From assembly GCF_018310345.1 (NCBI RefSeq), contig NZ_JAGXBY010000002.1:682001-746000 (forward strand): DNA of 64,000 nucleotides, in the 5' to 3' direction. Both the position numbers and the translations under genes were made by a program. The stretch is from Ornithinibacillus massiliensis (lineage in GTDB: Bacteria > Bacillota > Bacilli > Bacillales > Amphibacillaceae). The stretch's first letter is position 1. Each line of letters opens with the position of its first letter. This document shows positions 33,285 through 42,733 of this stretch, one piece after another. Below the pieces are notes generated by a model. That model made no database searches, was not told where the DNA came from, and saw only the letters and a program-made list of their open reading frames with translations.

Positions 33285-34004
33285 CTACACCATCTTATTA
33301 AATTCTTTTTTTAACCTACGAATAATTTTCTTCTCTAATCGAGAGATATAGGATTGAGAAATACCTAACATATCCGCTACATCTTTTTGTGTTTTTTCTT
33401 CCTCACCTATAAGACCAAATCTCAATTCCATTATTTGTTTTTCTCTAGCATTTAATTGTGATAAAGCATTTTGCAATAGATGCTTATCAACTTTTGTTTC
33501 TAAATTTTTCGTAATAACATCTTCCTCTGTGCCTAACACATCAGATAATAGTAGCTCATTCCCATCCCAATCAATATTCAATGGCTCATCAAAGGAAATT
33601 TCCGATTTAAGCTTATTGTTTCTTCTTAAATACATGAGAATCTCGTTCTCAATACAACGAGAAGCATATGTTGCAAGCTTTATCTTTTTCTCTGGATTAA
33701 ACGTGTTAACTGCTTTAATTAATCCAATGGTGCCTATACTAATTAAGTCCTCTATATTAATCCCCGTATTCTCAAATTTCCTTGCAATGTATACGACTAA
33801 ACGAAGATTTCGTTCGATGAGTACAGATCTTGCTGACGAATCTCCTTTGGTTAGTAATACTAATAATTCGCTTTCCTCTTCCTTAGATAACGGTGGAGGC
33901 AATGCTTCACTACCACCTATGTAATAAATTTCTTTTGGTTTAAAACCTAATTTAACTAATAACTTATACCACCAAACCCGAAATTTTAATTTTAATTTTT
34001 CCAT
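33285..34004 (-). CDS. sigE: Pro-sigma-E, mother-cell sigma factor
   Basis: Early mother-cell sigma factor made as an inactive precursor. It has 239 residues. The hydrophobic N-terminus [21 protein letters not shown] (key residues VWWYKLL) is the pro-sequence removed by SpoIIGA, with the family cleavage region near [15 protein letters not shown]. Region 2 has [15 protein letters not shown] and region 4 ends [26 protein letters not shown] precedes the ATG. It follows spoIIGA by 16 bases. Confidence 0.97.
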   Translation of the reverse strand: MEKLKLKFRVWWYKLLVKLGFKPKEIYYIGGSEALPPPLSKEEESELLVLLTKGDSSARSVLIERNLRLVVYIARKFENTGINIEDLISIGTIGLIKAVNTFNPEKKIKLATYASRCIENEILMYLRRNNKLKSEISFDEPLNIDWDGNELLLSDVLGTEEDVITKNLETKVDKHLLQNALSQLNAREKQIMELRFGLIGEEEKTQKDVADMLGISQSYISRLEKKIIRRLKKEFNKMV

Positions 34005-34020
34005 TTGTATCGCTCCTTTT

Positions 34021-34941
34021 TTATGCTGAATGAATAGTTGCTAATTTTATTAGTTGCGGGTGTAATAAACAATGATAGCTTTTGTCATCTGTTAAATCAG
34101 AAAATTGGATGCCGATTAATAGTTTACTAGCAACAATTTGTTGTTCCCCATAGTAAATAGTTAGATTGTCAGGCTTTAATGCAAAGAGAAAATTACTTCT
34201 ACCTTCCACACCGTGAAAAGGAACAACTTGCATATAGCTAGCCCAGTTCACAGGGATATCTTCCATATTTAAATTCTCGTAGGCCTGCCTTAATTTGATC
34301 CAATCGTCGTGTTGAAACCATTGTTTTAAAAAAGACTCATCACAAATGACCACAGGCCTTTTCGTTAATGGATCGACTAATTGATTACCACTATCAATAA
34401 ATCCAGTAGTTGTAAAGCTTTTATTATTAATCGTTAAGCAAACTTCATAGAGTTGATCATATCGAATTTTTTCTACCACGTGCTTGTCCATACGATTCTT
34501 TGTAAACCAAAGAGCAATCGGAAATCCAATGACAACAAATAGCCAACTAACCGGATCACCATAGCCAGTACTAAATGACAAAAATCCTGAAGCCGAAAGA
34601 GCAATCGGGTTTTGTAATACATAATGTGCCGCGAACAGTCCCCCACCGATTGTAAACGTTACAAAATAAAACAATAAAAGCTGCTTCATCATTTGTTTTA
34701 CAGATACAAAACGGAATGTAACTGCGATGATGAGAATAGAATAAAGTATCTTACCAAATAACGTTGAGATATATGCATTTGGAAAATAAAGTGTTATTGG
34801 TACAATGAAAGACGCAACAATGGCTCCTAAGACTAATCTCCCTTTAGGGGTATACACTCTACTTAATGCTTGTGTTAACATCAAAAGCATTAAATCTAAA
34901 AGGAAATTCAACACCCAAACTGCGTCAAGGTAAATAGTCAT
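34021..34941 (-). CDS. spoIIGA: Pro-sigma-E processing protease SpoIIGA
   Basis: Membrane aspartic protease that activates sigma-E after a signal from SpoIIR made in the forespore. It has 306 residues: five predicted membrane helices in the first 150, then a protease domain with the catalytic [11 protein letters not shown], where the Asp is residue 183, the same number as in B. subtilis. The second protein-like half includes [10 protein letters not shown] at the end. It forms an operon with sigE. Confidence 0.95.
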   Translation of the reverse strand: MTIYLDAVWVLNFLLDLMLLMLTQALSRVYTPKGRLVLGAIVASFIVPITLYFPNAYISTLFGKILYSILIIAVTFRFVSVKQMMKQLLLFYFVTFTIGGGLFAAHYVLQNPIALSASGFLSFSTGYGDPVSWLFVVIGFPIALWFTKNRMDKHVVEKIRYDQLYEVCLTINNKSFTTTGFIDSGNQLVDPLTKRPVVICDESFLKQWFQHDDWIKLRQAYENLNMEDIPVNWASYMQVVPFHGVEGRSNFLFALKPDNLTIYYGEQQIVASKLLIGIQFSDLTDDKSYHCLLHPQLIKLATIHSA

Positions 34942-35413
34942 ACTATTCTTCCTTTCTTGAGCTTGAAAAGAGTAGATTGGTTATGACATTTAAGGGATTC
35001 ACTCCTTACTTTTAATCAGAATCGTGTATAGTAGAAGCTTATATAATGGATTCATTGGTAAGAATAACGTATTAGAAAGACTCGCATTCTCCCAATCTCT
35101 AGCAAATGCGTTAGCTTTTCTAAAACTAGTTGGGAAAGTTTTTCATACTTTCCTATCTGCTAAAAAGAAGTATAAACTAGTTATCAAGCGAAGTCTGTCA
35201 GTTCTTGTATGCAAAAATAAGCTAATTTCAACTAGTTATGTCGAGGGTCTTAGTCAATAATTCGTAATTCACCTCGGGTATATTTATGAGCGGAAACCTC
35301 TGATGAATCGACGTGGTAAGTGGAATTACGGTGCAACATGTCATTATATATTAGCCATTTAGAGTGAGACATGTCATTTCTATTGAAATACTTATGTCTA
35401 GGATATCGACTCA
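34942..35413. other. Long spacer between ftsZ and spoIIGA, no gene supported
   Basis: About 470 bases without a convincing gene. It holds the spoIIGA ribosome site and must hold its promoter. A plus-strand frame 35024-35260 (GTG start, no ribosome site, no recognisable family) is not accepted. ACTAGTT occurs three times (near 35126, 35178 and 35232) and a 7-base stem GGAAAGT/ACTTTCC is at 35133-35153. I could not find clear Spo0A boxes. B. subtilis has bpr in this interval. Confidence 0.6.
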
Positions 35414-35453
35414 ACAAAAAAATCTCGTACCACCTATTTCGTGATACGAGATT
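35414..35453 (-). terminator. Terminator after ftsZ
   Basis: Perfect 9-base stem AATCTCGTA/TACGAGATT (35421-35429 with 35445-35453) followed on the minus strand by seven T. It lies 60 bases after the ftsZ stop and ends the division cluster. Confidence 0.88.
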
Positions 35454-35513
35454 ATTTATTATCGTCAGTTAAATTAGACTCCCCTTTTAGAAAGTCTCTC
35501 TATTAAGAAATTC

Positions 35514-36641
35514 TTAGCGATTACGATTTCTGTTACGTAAAAACGTTGGAATGTCTAACACATCTTCTTCTTGACGAGGACGTGCTTGTTGTGGTTGTTC
35601 TTTGGTTACTTCTTCATTCACTCTAGTTGCTGCATGCTGTGTTTGATTTACAGTAGGACGTTGTCTGGTTGGTTGCTCAGGTTTTTTGTTTTCATCAAAT
35701 CCAGTCGCAATAACGGTAACAATAATCTCATCTTTAAGATCTTCATTTATGACGGATCCAAAGATAACGTTAACCTCTTCATCTGCAGCATTTGTTACGA
35801 GGTCCGCAGCTTCTTGTACTTCATATAAACTTAAATTAGTACCACCAGTAATATTCATCAGGATACCATGTGCACCATCAATTGAAGTTTCTAATAATGG
35901 TGAAGAAATAGCTTTTTTAGCTGCTTCTGTCGCACGATTTTCACCAGTTGCAACACCAATCCCCATTAGTGCAGATCCTTTATTAAACATAATCGTTTTA
36001 ACGTCAGCAAAGTCCACGTTAATAAGACCTGGTTTAGCAATTAAATCGGAAATACCTTGTACACCTTGACGAAGAACATTATCTGCTTCTCTAAATGCTT
36101 CTAACATCGGTGTGTTTTTATCCACAATTTCTAGTAATCGATCATTTGGAATAACAATTAATGTATCCACATTATTCTTTAATGCATCGATTCCAGAAAC
36201 AGCTTGGTTAGATCTTCTTCGTCCTTCAAATGAGAATGGGCGAGTTACCACACCTACTGTTAAAGCACCTAGATCTTTTGCAATTTGTGCAATAACTGGT
36301 GCAGCACCAGTGCCAGTACCGCCACCCATACCAGCTGTTACAAAAATCATATCTGCACCTTGTAATACTTCTTCTAGTTGTTCTTTGCTTTCTTCAGCAG
36401 CCTTTTTACCTACTTCCGGATTGGCACCTGCCCCAAGTCCTCTCGTAAGTTTCCCACCAATTTGTAATTTCGTTTCCGCTTTTGATAAATTTAATGCTTG
36501 TGCATCTGTATTAACTGCTATAAATTCAACACCTTCAACACCATGGTCAATCATTCGGTTTACAGCGTTATTTCCGCCTCCACCGACACCAATAACTTTA
36601 ATCGTTGCTAATTGGTCAATACTTGTATCAAACTCTAACAT
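35514..36641 (-). CDS. ftsZ: Cell division GTPase FtsZ
   Basis: Tubulin-like GTPase that forms the Z ring. It has 375 residues: the GTP motif [10 protein letters not shown] near residue 106, the T7 loop [15 protein letters not shown] (key residues NVDFAD), a variable linker (about 320-355), and the conserved C-terminal peptide [16 protein letters not shown], which binds FtsA, SepF and EzrA. TAGGAGG precedes the ATG. It follows ftsA by 66 bases. Confidence 0.98.
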   Translation of the reverse strand: MLEFDTSIDQLATIKVIGVGGGGNNAVNRMIDHGVEGVEFIAVNTDAQALNLSKAETKLQIGGKLTRGLGAGANPEVGKKAAEESKEQLEEVLQGADMIFVTAGMGGGTGTGAAPVIAQIAKDLGALTVGVVTRPFSFEGRRRSNQAVSGIDALKNNVDTLIVIPNDRLLEIVDKNTPMLEAFREADNVLRQGVQGISDLIAKPGLINVDFADVKTIMFNKGSALMGIGVATGENRATEAAKKAISSPLLETSIDGAHGILMNITGGTNLSLYEVQEAADLVTNAADEEVNVIFGSVINEDLKDEIIVTVIATGFDENKKPEQPTRQRPTVNQTQHAATRVNEEVTKEQPQQARPRQEEDVLDIPTFLRNRNRNR

Positions 36642-36707
36642 TTTTCGTTCCTCCTAATATGCAAATTACAAGATTTCTAGAAGCTAATTTTAATGTGGGA
36701 ACGCTGA

Positions 36708-37997
36708 TTAATCGAAGAAATACTTAAATAAATTAGCAATTCCAGACTCTTTTTTATTATTCTCTTTCGTTTTCGTTGTTGTAGCTTGTGTAGGTTGTTT
36801 TTTGGTCCGTTTCGGTTTTGGTTCTTCCATTGATACAGTGATCGCAGGGAATAATTCTTTCCCTTGAATCTTTGCATTATGATATGCAAACTGTAATATC
36901 CCAACCCCTGCTGTAAATTGTGATTCACGAACACCGATATAATCCGGGATTGCAATTCGAACATTTGCTTGAAAAACGTCTCCAGCAAGTTCTAGTGCAC
37001 CAGGCATTTTCATCGTACCACCAGTTAGAACATATCCACCTGGTAACTCATGATAACCCATTCTTCTTATTTCTCGCTCTGCATACGCATAAATTTCTTC
37101 TAGTCTAGCTTCAATCATGTCAGCAATCTGAAGCTGATTAAAGGTTTGCTTCGCATTACTTCCAATAATCGATGCTTCAAACACTTCCTCTTCTTGGGCG
37201 TCATTATAGAAAGCATGACCATGATTTAGCTTAATGTCTTCAGCTTCTTCAGTCGTTGTTCTAAGGCCTATTGACAAATCCTTTGTGATATTATCACCAC
37301 CAAGCGGCACTACACTAGTAGAAGCAATATGGTCATTTTCAAATACAGAAACTGTTGTGCAGCCACCGCCGACATCGATTAATGCGACACCTAAGTTCTT
37401 TTCATCCTTAGAAAGTGCTACTTTACCTGCCGCAAGAGGTTGCAAACAAATGTCTGCCACTTTTAAGTTAGCACGTTCCACACATTTTAGAATGTTATGT
37501 AATACGGTTTTTGAGCATGTAATAATGGTACCTTCCATTTCCAAGCGAACACCAATCATCCCTCTTGGATCGGTAATTTCATCAAGCCCATCTACAATAA
37601 ATTGTTTCGGAATAACGTCGATGATTTCCCGTTCAGGTGGAATAGAGATTACTTGAGCACCATCAATTACACGTTTAACATCCTCATTCGTAATTTCACG
37701 ATTTTCACTTTGAACAGCCACTACACCATGACATGGTTGTAATTGAATATGATTTCCAGTGATTCCAACTACTACACTTTCAACTTGCATTCCTACCATT
37801 CGTTCTGCTTGCTCTACTGCATTACGAATAGAATGAACTGTCTGATCGATATCTACAATAGCACCTTTTTTCATTCCGTTTGATTTTGCTGTACCAACAC
37901 CAATAATGTTCAATGAATCATTTAAAACTTCACCAATAATAACTTTAATATTTGTTGTACCTATATCAAGACTGACCAATATATCATTGTTGTTCAA
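36708..37997 (-). CDS. ftsA: Cell division protein FtsA
   Basis: Actin-like ATPase that tethers FtsZ to the membrane. It has 429 residues, with SLDIGTTNIKVIIGE at the N-terminus, the phosphate loop LIDVGGGCTTVSV near 200, YVLTGGTMKMPG near 330, and a C-terminal amphipathic helix GIANLFKYFFD. I chose the TTG at 37997, giving MNNNDILVSLDIG as in B. subtilis, with GGAGG 8 bases upstream; an in-frame GTG at 38006 lies inside the ribosome site. It lies upstream of ftsZ. Confidence 0.96.
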   Translation of the reverse strand: MNNNDILVSLDIGTTNIKVIIGEVLNDSLNIIGVGTAKSNGMKKGAIVDIDQTVHSIRNAVEQAERMVGMQVESVVVGITGNHIQLQPCHGVVAVQSENREITNEDVKRVIDGAQVISIPPEREIIDVIPKQFIVDGLDEITDPRGMIGVRLEMEGTIITCSKTVLHNILKCVERANLKVADICLQPLAAGKVALSKDEKNLGVALIDVGGGCTTVSVFENDHIASTSVVPLGGDNITKDLSIGLRTTTEEAEDIKLNHGHAFYNDAQEEEVFEASIIGSNAKQTFNQLQIADMIEARLEEIYAYAEREIRRMGYHELPGGYVLTGGTMKMPGALELAGDVFQANVRIAIPDYIGVRESQFTAGVGILQFAYHNAKIQGKELFPAITVSMEEPKPKRTKKQPTQATTTKTKENNKKESGIANLFKYFFD

Positions 37998-38206
37998 CAA
38001 AGGCACCTCCTATTTCAGAAGCATCAAAAAACGACTATATTTCTTAATGCGATGTTTGTATCAATTATTTGTGTTTAACTATACTATAATCTATTATTTT
38101 AAAGGATTTTCTCTAAAAAAGAAATAAATATTGGATATTTCTCTCGAAAATCTATTGATTTTTAAGAGAATCTACCATCCATTTCATAAAATCTTCACCA
38201 CGTACC

Positions 38207-38998
38207 CTATTCGTCACCATCTGTTGAAATAATTTCTTCTTCTGTTATTTCTTGGTTGAATGGCTCAAAATAGGCACCTACACCTATATGGATAATGCCT
38301 TCGCTGCCTGGTTCAAGCTGAGATGCAATGGATGGATATACCTTCATCTTTTCTGAGAAATTTCGTATGGAGGACTGGACCATGAACCCATCAGTCATAT
38401 AAAGTGTGATGTCGTTCTTATTCTTATCTGTAGGTGTCCAATGTATTTCAGAAATGATGTTTAAAATATTACTAGGTAGGTTACTCAATTCCTTCGACAT
38501 TTCCACTAAAACATCTTCTTGTGAGAAGCTTAGTAGTAATGGGGCATATCCTGATAAACGTTTTATTTTACTTTCTTCTAGAACGGTTCCATTCCCTAGA
38601 ACTGGATAGTATTCATTTTCCTTTTTTATGTAACCAACCCGTTCATGTTCTATTAAATGAATTTCAACCGTCCAAGGTAGTTTCGTTTCTACTTCCGCAT
38701 TCTTAATTAATGGGTCGTTTTCAAGAGTTTGAATGATTTCCTCTTTATTTATTGTCCATATATTTGTACCCTTCGCGATACCACTTTGCTCAATCACCTC
38801 ATCTTCTGGATAAAAAGAATTGCCAGTTACAATTATTGATTTCACATGGCTTAATGGTGACTGAAGATAGACAATGATAGCTATTAAGAAGAAAAAAATA
38901 GATAAGTAAAATATAAGGCGCCGGTTGGCCTTTTTTTTACGTGCTTGTTTCAATTTAGGTATACGATCCTCTATTGAAACAATCTTTTCTTTTTCCAT
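38207..38998 (-). CDS. divIB: Cell division protein DivIB (FtsQ family)
   Basis: Bitopic membrane protein of the divisome core that stabilises FtsL and DivIC. It has 263 residues: a short charged cytoplasmic head (1-26), one membrane helix (about 27-47), a POTRA domain starting VKSIIVTGNSFYPEDEVIEQSG (key residues GNSFYPEDEV) and a beta domain, then an acidic tail. The 200-base gap to ftsA holds no gene; ylxW, ylxX and sbp of B. subtilis are absent. Its leader has a promoter and a hairpin. Confidence 0.93.
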   Translation of the reverse strand: MEKEKIVSIEDRIPKLKQARKKKANRRLIFYLSIFFFLIAIIVYLQSPLSHVKSIIVTGNSFYPEDEVIEQSGIAKGTNIWTINKEEIIQTLENDPLIKNAEVETKLPWTVEIHLIEHERVGYIKKENEYYPVLGNGTVLEESKIKRLSGYAPLLLSFSQEDVLVEMSKELSNLPSNILNIISEIHWTPTDKNKNDITLYMTDGFMVQSSIRNFSEKMKVYPSIASQLEPGSEGIIHIGVGAYFEPFNQEITEEEIISTDGDE

Positions 38999-39032
38999 TC
39001 CTATTCTTTCCTTTTTGTAAAATTAACACATG

Positions 39033-39057
39033 AAAACGGCATGCTGGATGCCGTTTT
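39033..39057 (-). terminator. Hairpin in the divIB leader, terminator-like
   Basis: Perfect 10-base stem AAAACGGCAT/ATGCCGTTTT with a 5-base loop. On the minus strand it ends in TTTT then CATG; on the plus strand in TTTTTG. It lies 94 bases after the spoVE stop but also about 9 bases inside the transcript expected from the promoter at 39073-39081, so it may be an spoVE terminator, a divIB leader element, or both. Confidence 0.6.
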
Positions 39058-39072
39058 TGTTGAGTTAATTAA

Positions 39073-39081
39073 ATTATAACA
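39073..39081 (-). promoter_or_regulatory. Extended -10 promoter for divIB-ftsA-ftsZ
   Basis: Minus strand TGTTATAAT, an extended -10 with perfect TATAAT; the -35 region (TATGTT at 17 bases) is weak. It lies in the gap between spoVE and divIB, where murG and murB are found in B. subtilis. Confidence 0.55.
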
Positions 39082-39151
39082 CAACCTGTCCTAAAACATA
39101 TAGTCCGCAATCAAATAGTTTGACAATAAAATTTTTCTATATAGAAGAATG

Positions 39152-40264
39152 CTATACTTTAGCACTACGACTTATATTTAATAATATCCCTACTGAACAT
39201 AAGGTTAGCGTTAAGGATGAACCGCCATAGCTTAAGAACGGTAACGTTATCCCAGTAACTGGAATTAATCCAATCACGACACTAATATTGATCATAACTT
39301 GAACAATTAACATCGACACTATACCTAAAGCTAAGAATCTACCAAATCCATCTGGTGCTTCTATCGCTATTCTTATCCCTCGCCAAAATAATAACCCAAA
39401 TAATAATAAGAGTATTGTACCGCCAATAAATCCAAGCTCCTCACCTAAAATAGCAAATATGAAGTCAGTCTGTGGTTCTGGTAAATAAAAGTACTTCTGT
39501 AAGCTATTCCCCAATCCTACTCCCATTAAACCACCTGGACCAATAGCATAGAGTGATTGAATAATTTGGAAGCCATCCCCTAATGGATCCTCCCAAGGAT
39601 TGAGAAAAGCAGTGATTCTGCTTATCCGATATGGTGCCGATAGAATGAGTAACGCAAAACCAGCTAAACCAAGCAAGCCTAAGCCAACAAAATGCCAAAT
39701 TCTCGCACCTGCAACAAAAATCATGATCATACAAGTTAATACTAAAACCATACCTGTACCTAGGTCTGGCTGTAACATAATTAATCCAAAAGCGGTGAAA
39801 ACAAGTATTAAAGCTGGAAAAAAACCCTTTCTAAATGAGGTAATATACTTCTGATTTACCGATAAGTATACAGATAAAAATATAATCAGCCCTAATTTCA
39901 TAAATTCCGATGGTTGAATACTAAAAGCCCCAACACCTATCCAGCTTTGGGCACCTCCGCGTACTAGTCCAACACCAGGAATTAGTACAAGTAATAAAAG
40001 GGAAAAACATACGATTAATATGACTTTGGAATACTTCGCCCAATTACTATACGGAATATACATAAAAAACAACATTCCTACTACTCCAACACCTGAAAAA
40101 AGCAACTGCCTTTTAACAAAATAGAATAAATCATCATATTTATATTCAGCCCATATATACGAAGAACTGTACACCATTACGATTCCTATTATTAACAACA
40201 ATATAATGACACTAAATAAGAAATAGTCTGGCTTGTCCTTAACTGACATCTCTTTCTTAAACAA
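39152..40264 (-). CDS. spoVE: SEDS-family peptidoglycan glycosyltransferase SpoVE
   Basis: Polytopic SEDS protein that polymerises lipid II; by position it is the spore-cortex enzyme SpoVE working with the class B PBP SpoVD, though FtsW is a close relative. It has 370 residues and about ten membrane helices. Signatures include GIVMVYSSS near the start, QSWIGVGAFSIQPSEFMKLGL (key residues QPSEFMKLG), and GITLPFLSYGGSS at the end. I chose the TTG at 40264 because AAGGGG lies 8 bases upstream; the GTG at 40273 touches that site. A hairpin overlaps the ribosome site. murG does not follow, as it does in B. subtilis. Confidence 0.88.
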   Translation of the reverse strand: MFKKEMSVKDKPDYFLFSVIILLLIIGIVMVYSSSYIWAEYKYDDLFYFVKRQLLFSGVGVVGMLFFMYIPYSNWAKYSKVILIVCFSLLLLVLIPGVGLVRGGAQSWIGVGAFSIQPSEFMKLGLIIFLSVYLSVNQKYITSFRKGFFPALILVFTAFGLIMLQPDLGTGMVLVLTCMIMIFVAGARIWHFVGLGLLGLAGFALLILSAPYRISRITAFLNPWEDPLGDGFQIIQSLYAIGPGGLMGVGLGNSLQKYFYLPEPQTDFIFAILGEELGFIGGTILLLLFGLLFWRGIRIAIEAPDGFGRFLALGIVSMLIVQVMINISVVIGLIPVTGITLPFLSYGGSSLTLTLCSVGILLNISRSAKV

Positions 40265-40299
40265 AAAAAACACCCCTTACATCCATTATGAGTTAGGGG
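40263..40299 (-). promoter_or_regulatory. Hairpin plus U8 over the spoVE ribosome site
   Basis: On the minus strand CCCCT (40295-40299) can pair with AGGGG (40273-40277), the spoVE Shine-Dalgarno core, across a 17-base loop with two more pairs; eight T follow directly and run into the TTG start. The stem is short, so terminator activity is uncertain. It could mask the ribosome site. Confidence 0.45.
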
Positions 40300-40356
40300 C
40301 ATTTCCAATAAAAATAACCTTATTAAATTTTATTGTACGTATCACTTAAACCGCCC

Positions 40357-41706
40357 CTACTTAATTGTATGCACGGCTTGTATAAACATGTCTCCTCTTT
40401 CTTCAAAAGTCTTGTATTGGTCCCAGCTTGCACAGGCTGGTGATAAAAGGATGACATCACCAGGCTCTGATATTTCATAGGCCTTTTGTGTTGCATCTTG
40501 TACGTCTATTGCGCGAGTTATGATAGAAATACTAGCCTTCTGTGCAACTTCCTGTAATTTCTCCGCTGTTTGACCAAAAACAACCATAGCCTTTACATTC
40601 TCAAGATACGGAATTAACTCATCAAAATCATTTCCTCGATCCAGTCCACCTGCCAAAAGAATTGTTGGTTGGCTAAAGGCATTTAATGCTTTCTGGGTCG
40701 CAAGAATATTAGTTGCTTTAGAATCGTTATAGAATAAACGACTATTTATCTTTTCTACAAATTGGAACCTGTGCTTCACTCCTACAAACGATGAGAGAAC
40801 ACGATATATCCCTTGATTACTTGCTCCACTCAATTTAGCTGCACTAACTGCGGCTAGTATATTTGCTAAATTATGCTCGCCAACTAATACGATATCCTTT
40901 AAAGCGATTACTCTATCCCCATTAAAGTATATATAGTCTTGATCTACCCAGGCCCCCTCTTCTAATTTTTTCGAAACAGAAAAAGGAACCTTGATTGATT
41001 TAGCATCCTTAACAACGTCCACAACATTAGGCTCATCTGCATTATAAATTAGATAATCATCTTCTACTTGATTGTAAAATATATTCGCTTTTGCCTGTTT
41101 ATAATTATCAATCGTTTTATGATAATCAAGATGTGCTTCAAAAATATTAAGTAAGACAGCTATTTTAGGTCTAAAGGATTGAATACCCATTAACTGAAAT
41201 GAAGAAAGCTCCAACACCATCTTTTCATTCGGTTGGAGTTCTCTTGCTATATCTGTTGCAACGATACCTATATTACCTGCAAGCTTTGCTGGAACCTTAC
41301 TCTGCTTCAGCATTTCGTATATTAAGGTCGTTGTGGTCGTTTTACCATTAGATCCTGTTATACCAATTATAGGGCCATTAGCTAATATACCAGCTAATTC
41401 AATTTCAGTGACAATTGGTATTCCCTCATTACTGGCAGCTTGTAAGATCATATTTTCATATGGTATACCAGGGTTTTTTACAATAAGGTCAATATTGTCA
41501 AGGACAGACATCGGGTGAGAGCCTACAATTACTTCAGCTCCCAATTCCTGTAAGTATCGAACACCTTCATCGTTTTCATTTGCTTTTAAATCATTAACAC
41601 GAACCCTTATACCATTTTCAAGTAAAACTGTAGCTGCGGCTGTACCGCTTTTGGCAAGCCCTAAAACTAGAACATGGGAATAAGGAAAATCAACTAATTT
41701 ATTCAA
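40357..41706 (-). CDS. murD: UDP-N-acetylmuramoyl-L-alanine:D-glutamate ligase
   Basis: Adds D-glutamate to UDP-MurNAc-L-Ala. It has 449 residues: an N-terminal UDP-binding fold starting [16 protein letters not shown], the ATP loop [14 protein letters not shown] near residue 115, and the C-terminal ligase domain with [20 protein letters not shown] (key residues SPACASWDQ). I chose the TTG at 41706, which overlaps the mraY stop (TTGA) and has GAGGTG 8 bases upstream; a GTG three codons earlier is too close to it. Confidence 0.95.
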   Translation of the reverse strand: MNKLVDFPYSHVLVLGLAKSGTAAATVLLENGIRVRVNDLKANENDEGVRYLQELGAEVIVGSHPMSVLDNIDLIVKNPGIPYENMILQAASNEGIPIVTEIELAGILANGPIIGITGSNGKTTTTTLIYEMLKQSKVPAKLAGNIGIVATDIARELQPNEKMVLELSSFQLMGIQSFRPKIAVLLNIFEAHLDYHKTIDNYKQAKANIFYNQVEDDYLIYNADEPNVVDVVKDAKSIKVPFSVSKKLEEGAWVDQDYIYFNGDRVIALKDIVLVGEHNLANILAAVSAAKLSGASNQGIYRVLSSFVGVKHRFQFVEKINSRLFYNDSKATNILATQKALNAFSQPTILLAGGLDRGNDFDELIPYLENVKAMVVFGQTAEKLQEVAQKASISIITRAIDVQDATQKAYEISEPGDVILLSPACASWDQYKTFEERGDMFIQAVHTIK

Positions 41707-42683
41707 CCTAACCACACCTCAATGTAAATACCTAGAGCAGCAAAAACAAGCCCCATAAACCAAAACGTGGTCACGACTCTCCACTCAGACCAACCAACTA
41801 GTTCATAATGATGATGTAGAGGGCTCATTTTAAATACTCGTTTGCCGGTAGTTTTAAATGACACTACTTGAATCATAACAGATAGAGTTTCTAAAACGAA
41901 AACTCCACCGATAATTACTAATAAAATTTCTAACTTGGTTAATATCGCTACTGCTGCTATAGCACCGCCTAGTGCAAGTGAACCGGTATCCCCCATAAAC
42001 ACTTTAGCCGGGTGAGCATTAAATACTAAAAATCCTAATAACGCACCTACCACAGCTAAGGAGAAGATAGCTACTTCATTTTGCGGCGTGCCATACCAGG
42101 CAAGAATGCCAAAAGCACCAAACGCAATTGCAGCTGTTCCAGATAATAATCCGTCTAGGCCATCTGTTAAATTTACACCGTTTGAAGCACCTACCAACAT
42201 AAATACAATTAAAAATGCGTATCCAATCCCTAGATCCCACTGAATATCAGTACCTGGTATTTGAATATATGTTGGGAACCCTTGATTCCTTAGAATAATA
42301 TAAAATATAATTGCAATAATAATTTGGCCTAACATTTTTTGTTTAGAGGTTAAGCCTAAATTCCTCTTTAATGCAACCTTAATAAAATCATCTAAAAATC
42401 CTAATAAACCATATCCCAATAAAACAAATAATAATAATCCTAGTTCATAACCGAACCCACCATACTTACTTGCCATAACAATGGATGTGATGACGATACT
42501 CAGTACAATCATAATCCCCCCCATTGTAGGGGTACCAGTTTTTTTCATGTGAGACTTAGGTCCCTCTTCCCGTATGCTTTGTCCAAACTTTAAACGCCTT
42601 AAAAAGGGAATTAAAATTGGGGACAAAAGGACGGTAATCAGAAAAGCTATAGCTATTGTTATTACTAGTCCAAGAATATTCAC
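41703..42683 (-). CDS. mraY: Phospho-MurNAc-pentapeptide transferase
   Basis: Membrane enzyme that links phospho-MurNAc-pentapeptide to undecaprenyl phosphate, giving lipid I. It has 326 residues and ten predicted helices. Family blocks: [28 protein letters not shown] (key residues DDFIK), [21 protein letters not shown] and the histidine motif SPLHHHYEL. The start is GTG with GGAGG upstream. Confidence 0.97.
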   Translation of the reverse strand: MNILGLVITIAIAFLITVLLSPILIPFLRRLKFGQSIREEGPKSHMKKTGTPTMGGIMIVLSIVITSIVMASKYGGFGYELGLLLFVLLGYGLLGFLDDFIKVALKRNLGLTSKQKMLGQIIIAIIFYIILRNQGFPTYIQIPGTDIQWDLGIGYAFLIVFMLVGASNGVNLTDGLDGLLSGTAAIAFGAFGILAWYGTPQNEVAIFSLAVVGALLGFLVFNAHPAKVFMGDTGSLALGGAIAAVAILTKLEILLVIIGGVFVLETLSVMIQVVSFKTTGKRVFKMSPLHHHYELVGWSEWRVVTTFWFMGLVFAALGIYIEVWLG

Positions 42684-42733
42684 GAATTTTCCTCCTTTAT
42701 TACCAACCGTCCAACCATATAACTTTATTAAAT

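Noticed and set aside
35024-35260. Plus-strand frame of 78 codons between ftsZ and spoIIGA
   Set aside because: GTG start without a ribosome site, no recognisable family, opposite to its neighbours. It may be chance in a long spacer.
38159-38194. Tiny minus-strand frame of 11 codons (MKWMVDSLKNQ) after divIB
   Set aside because: A GGTGAAG-like ribosome site is present, but there is no family or conservation evidence; too short to support.
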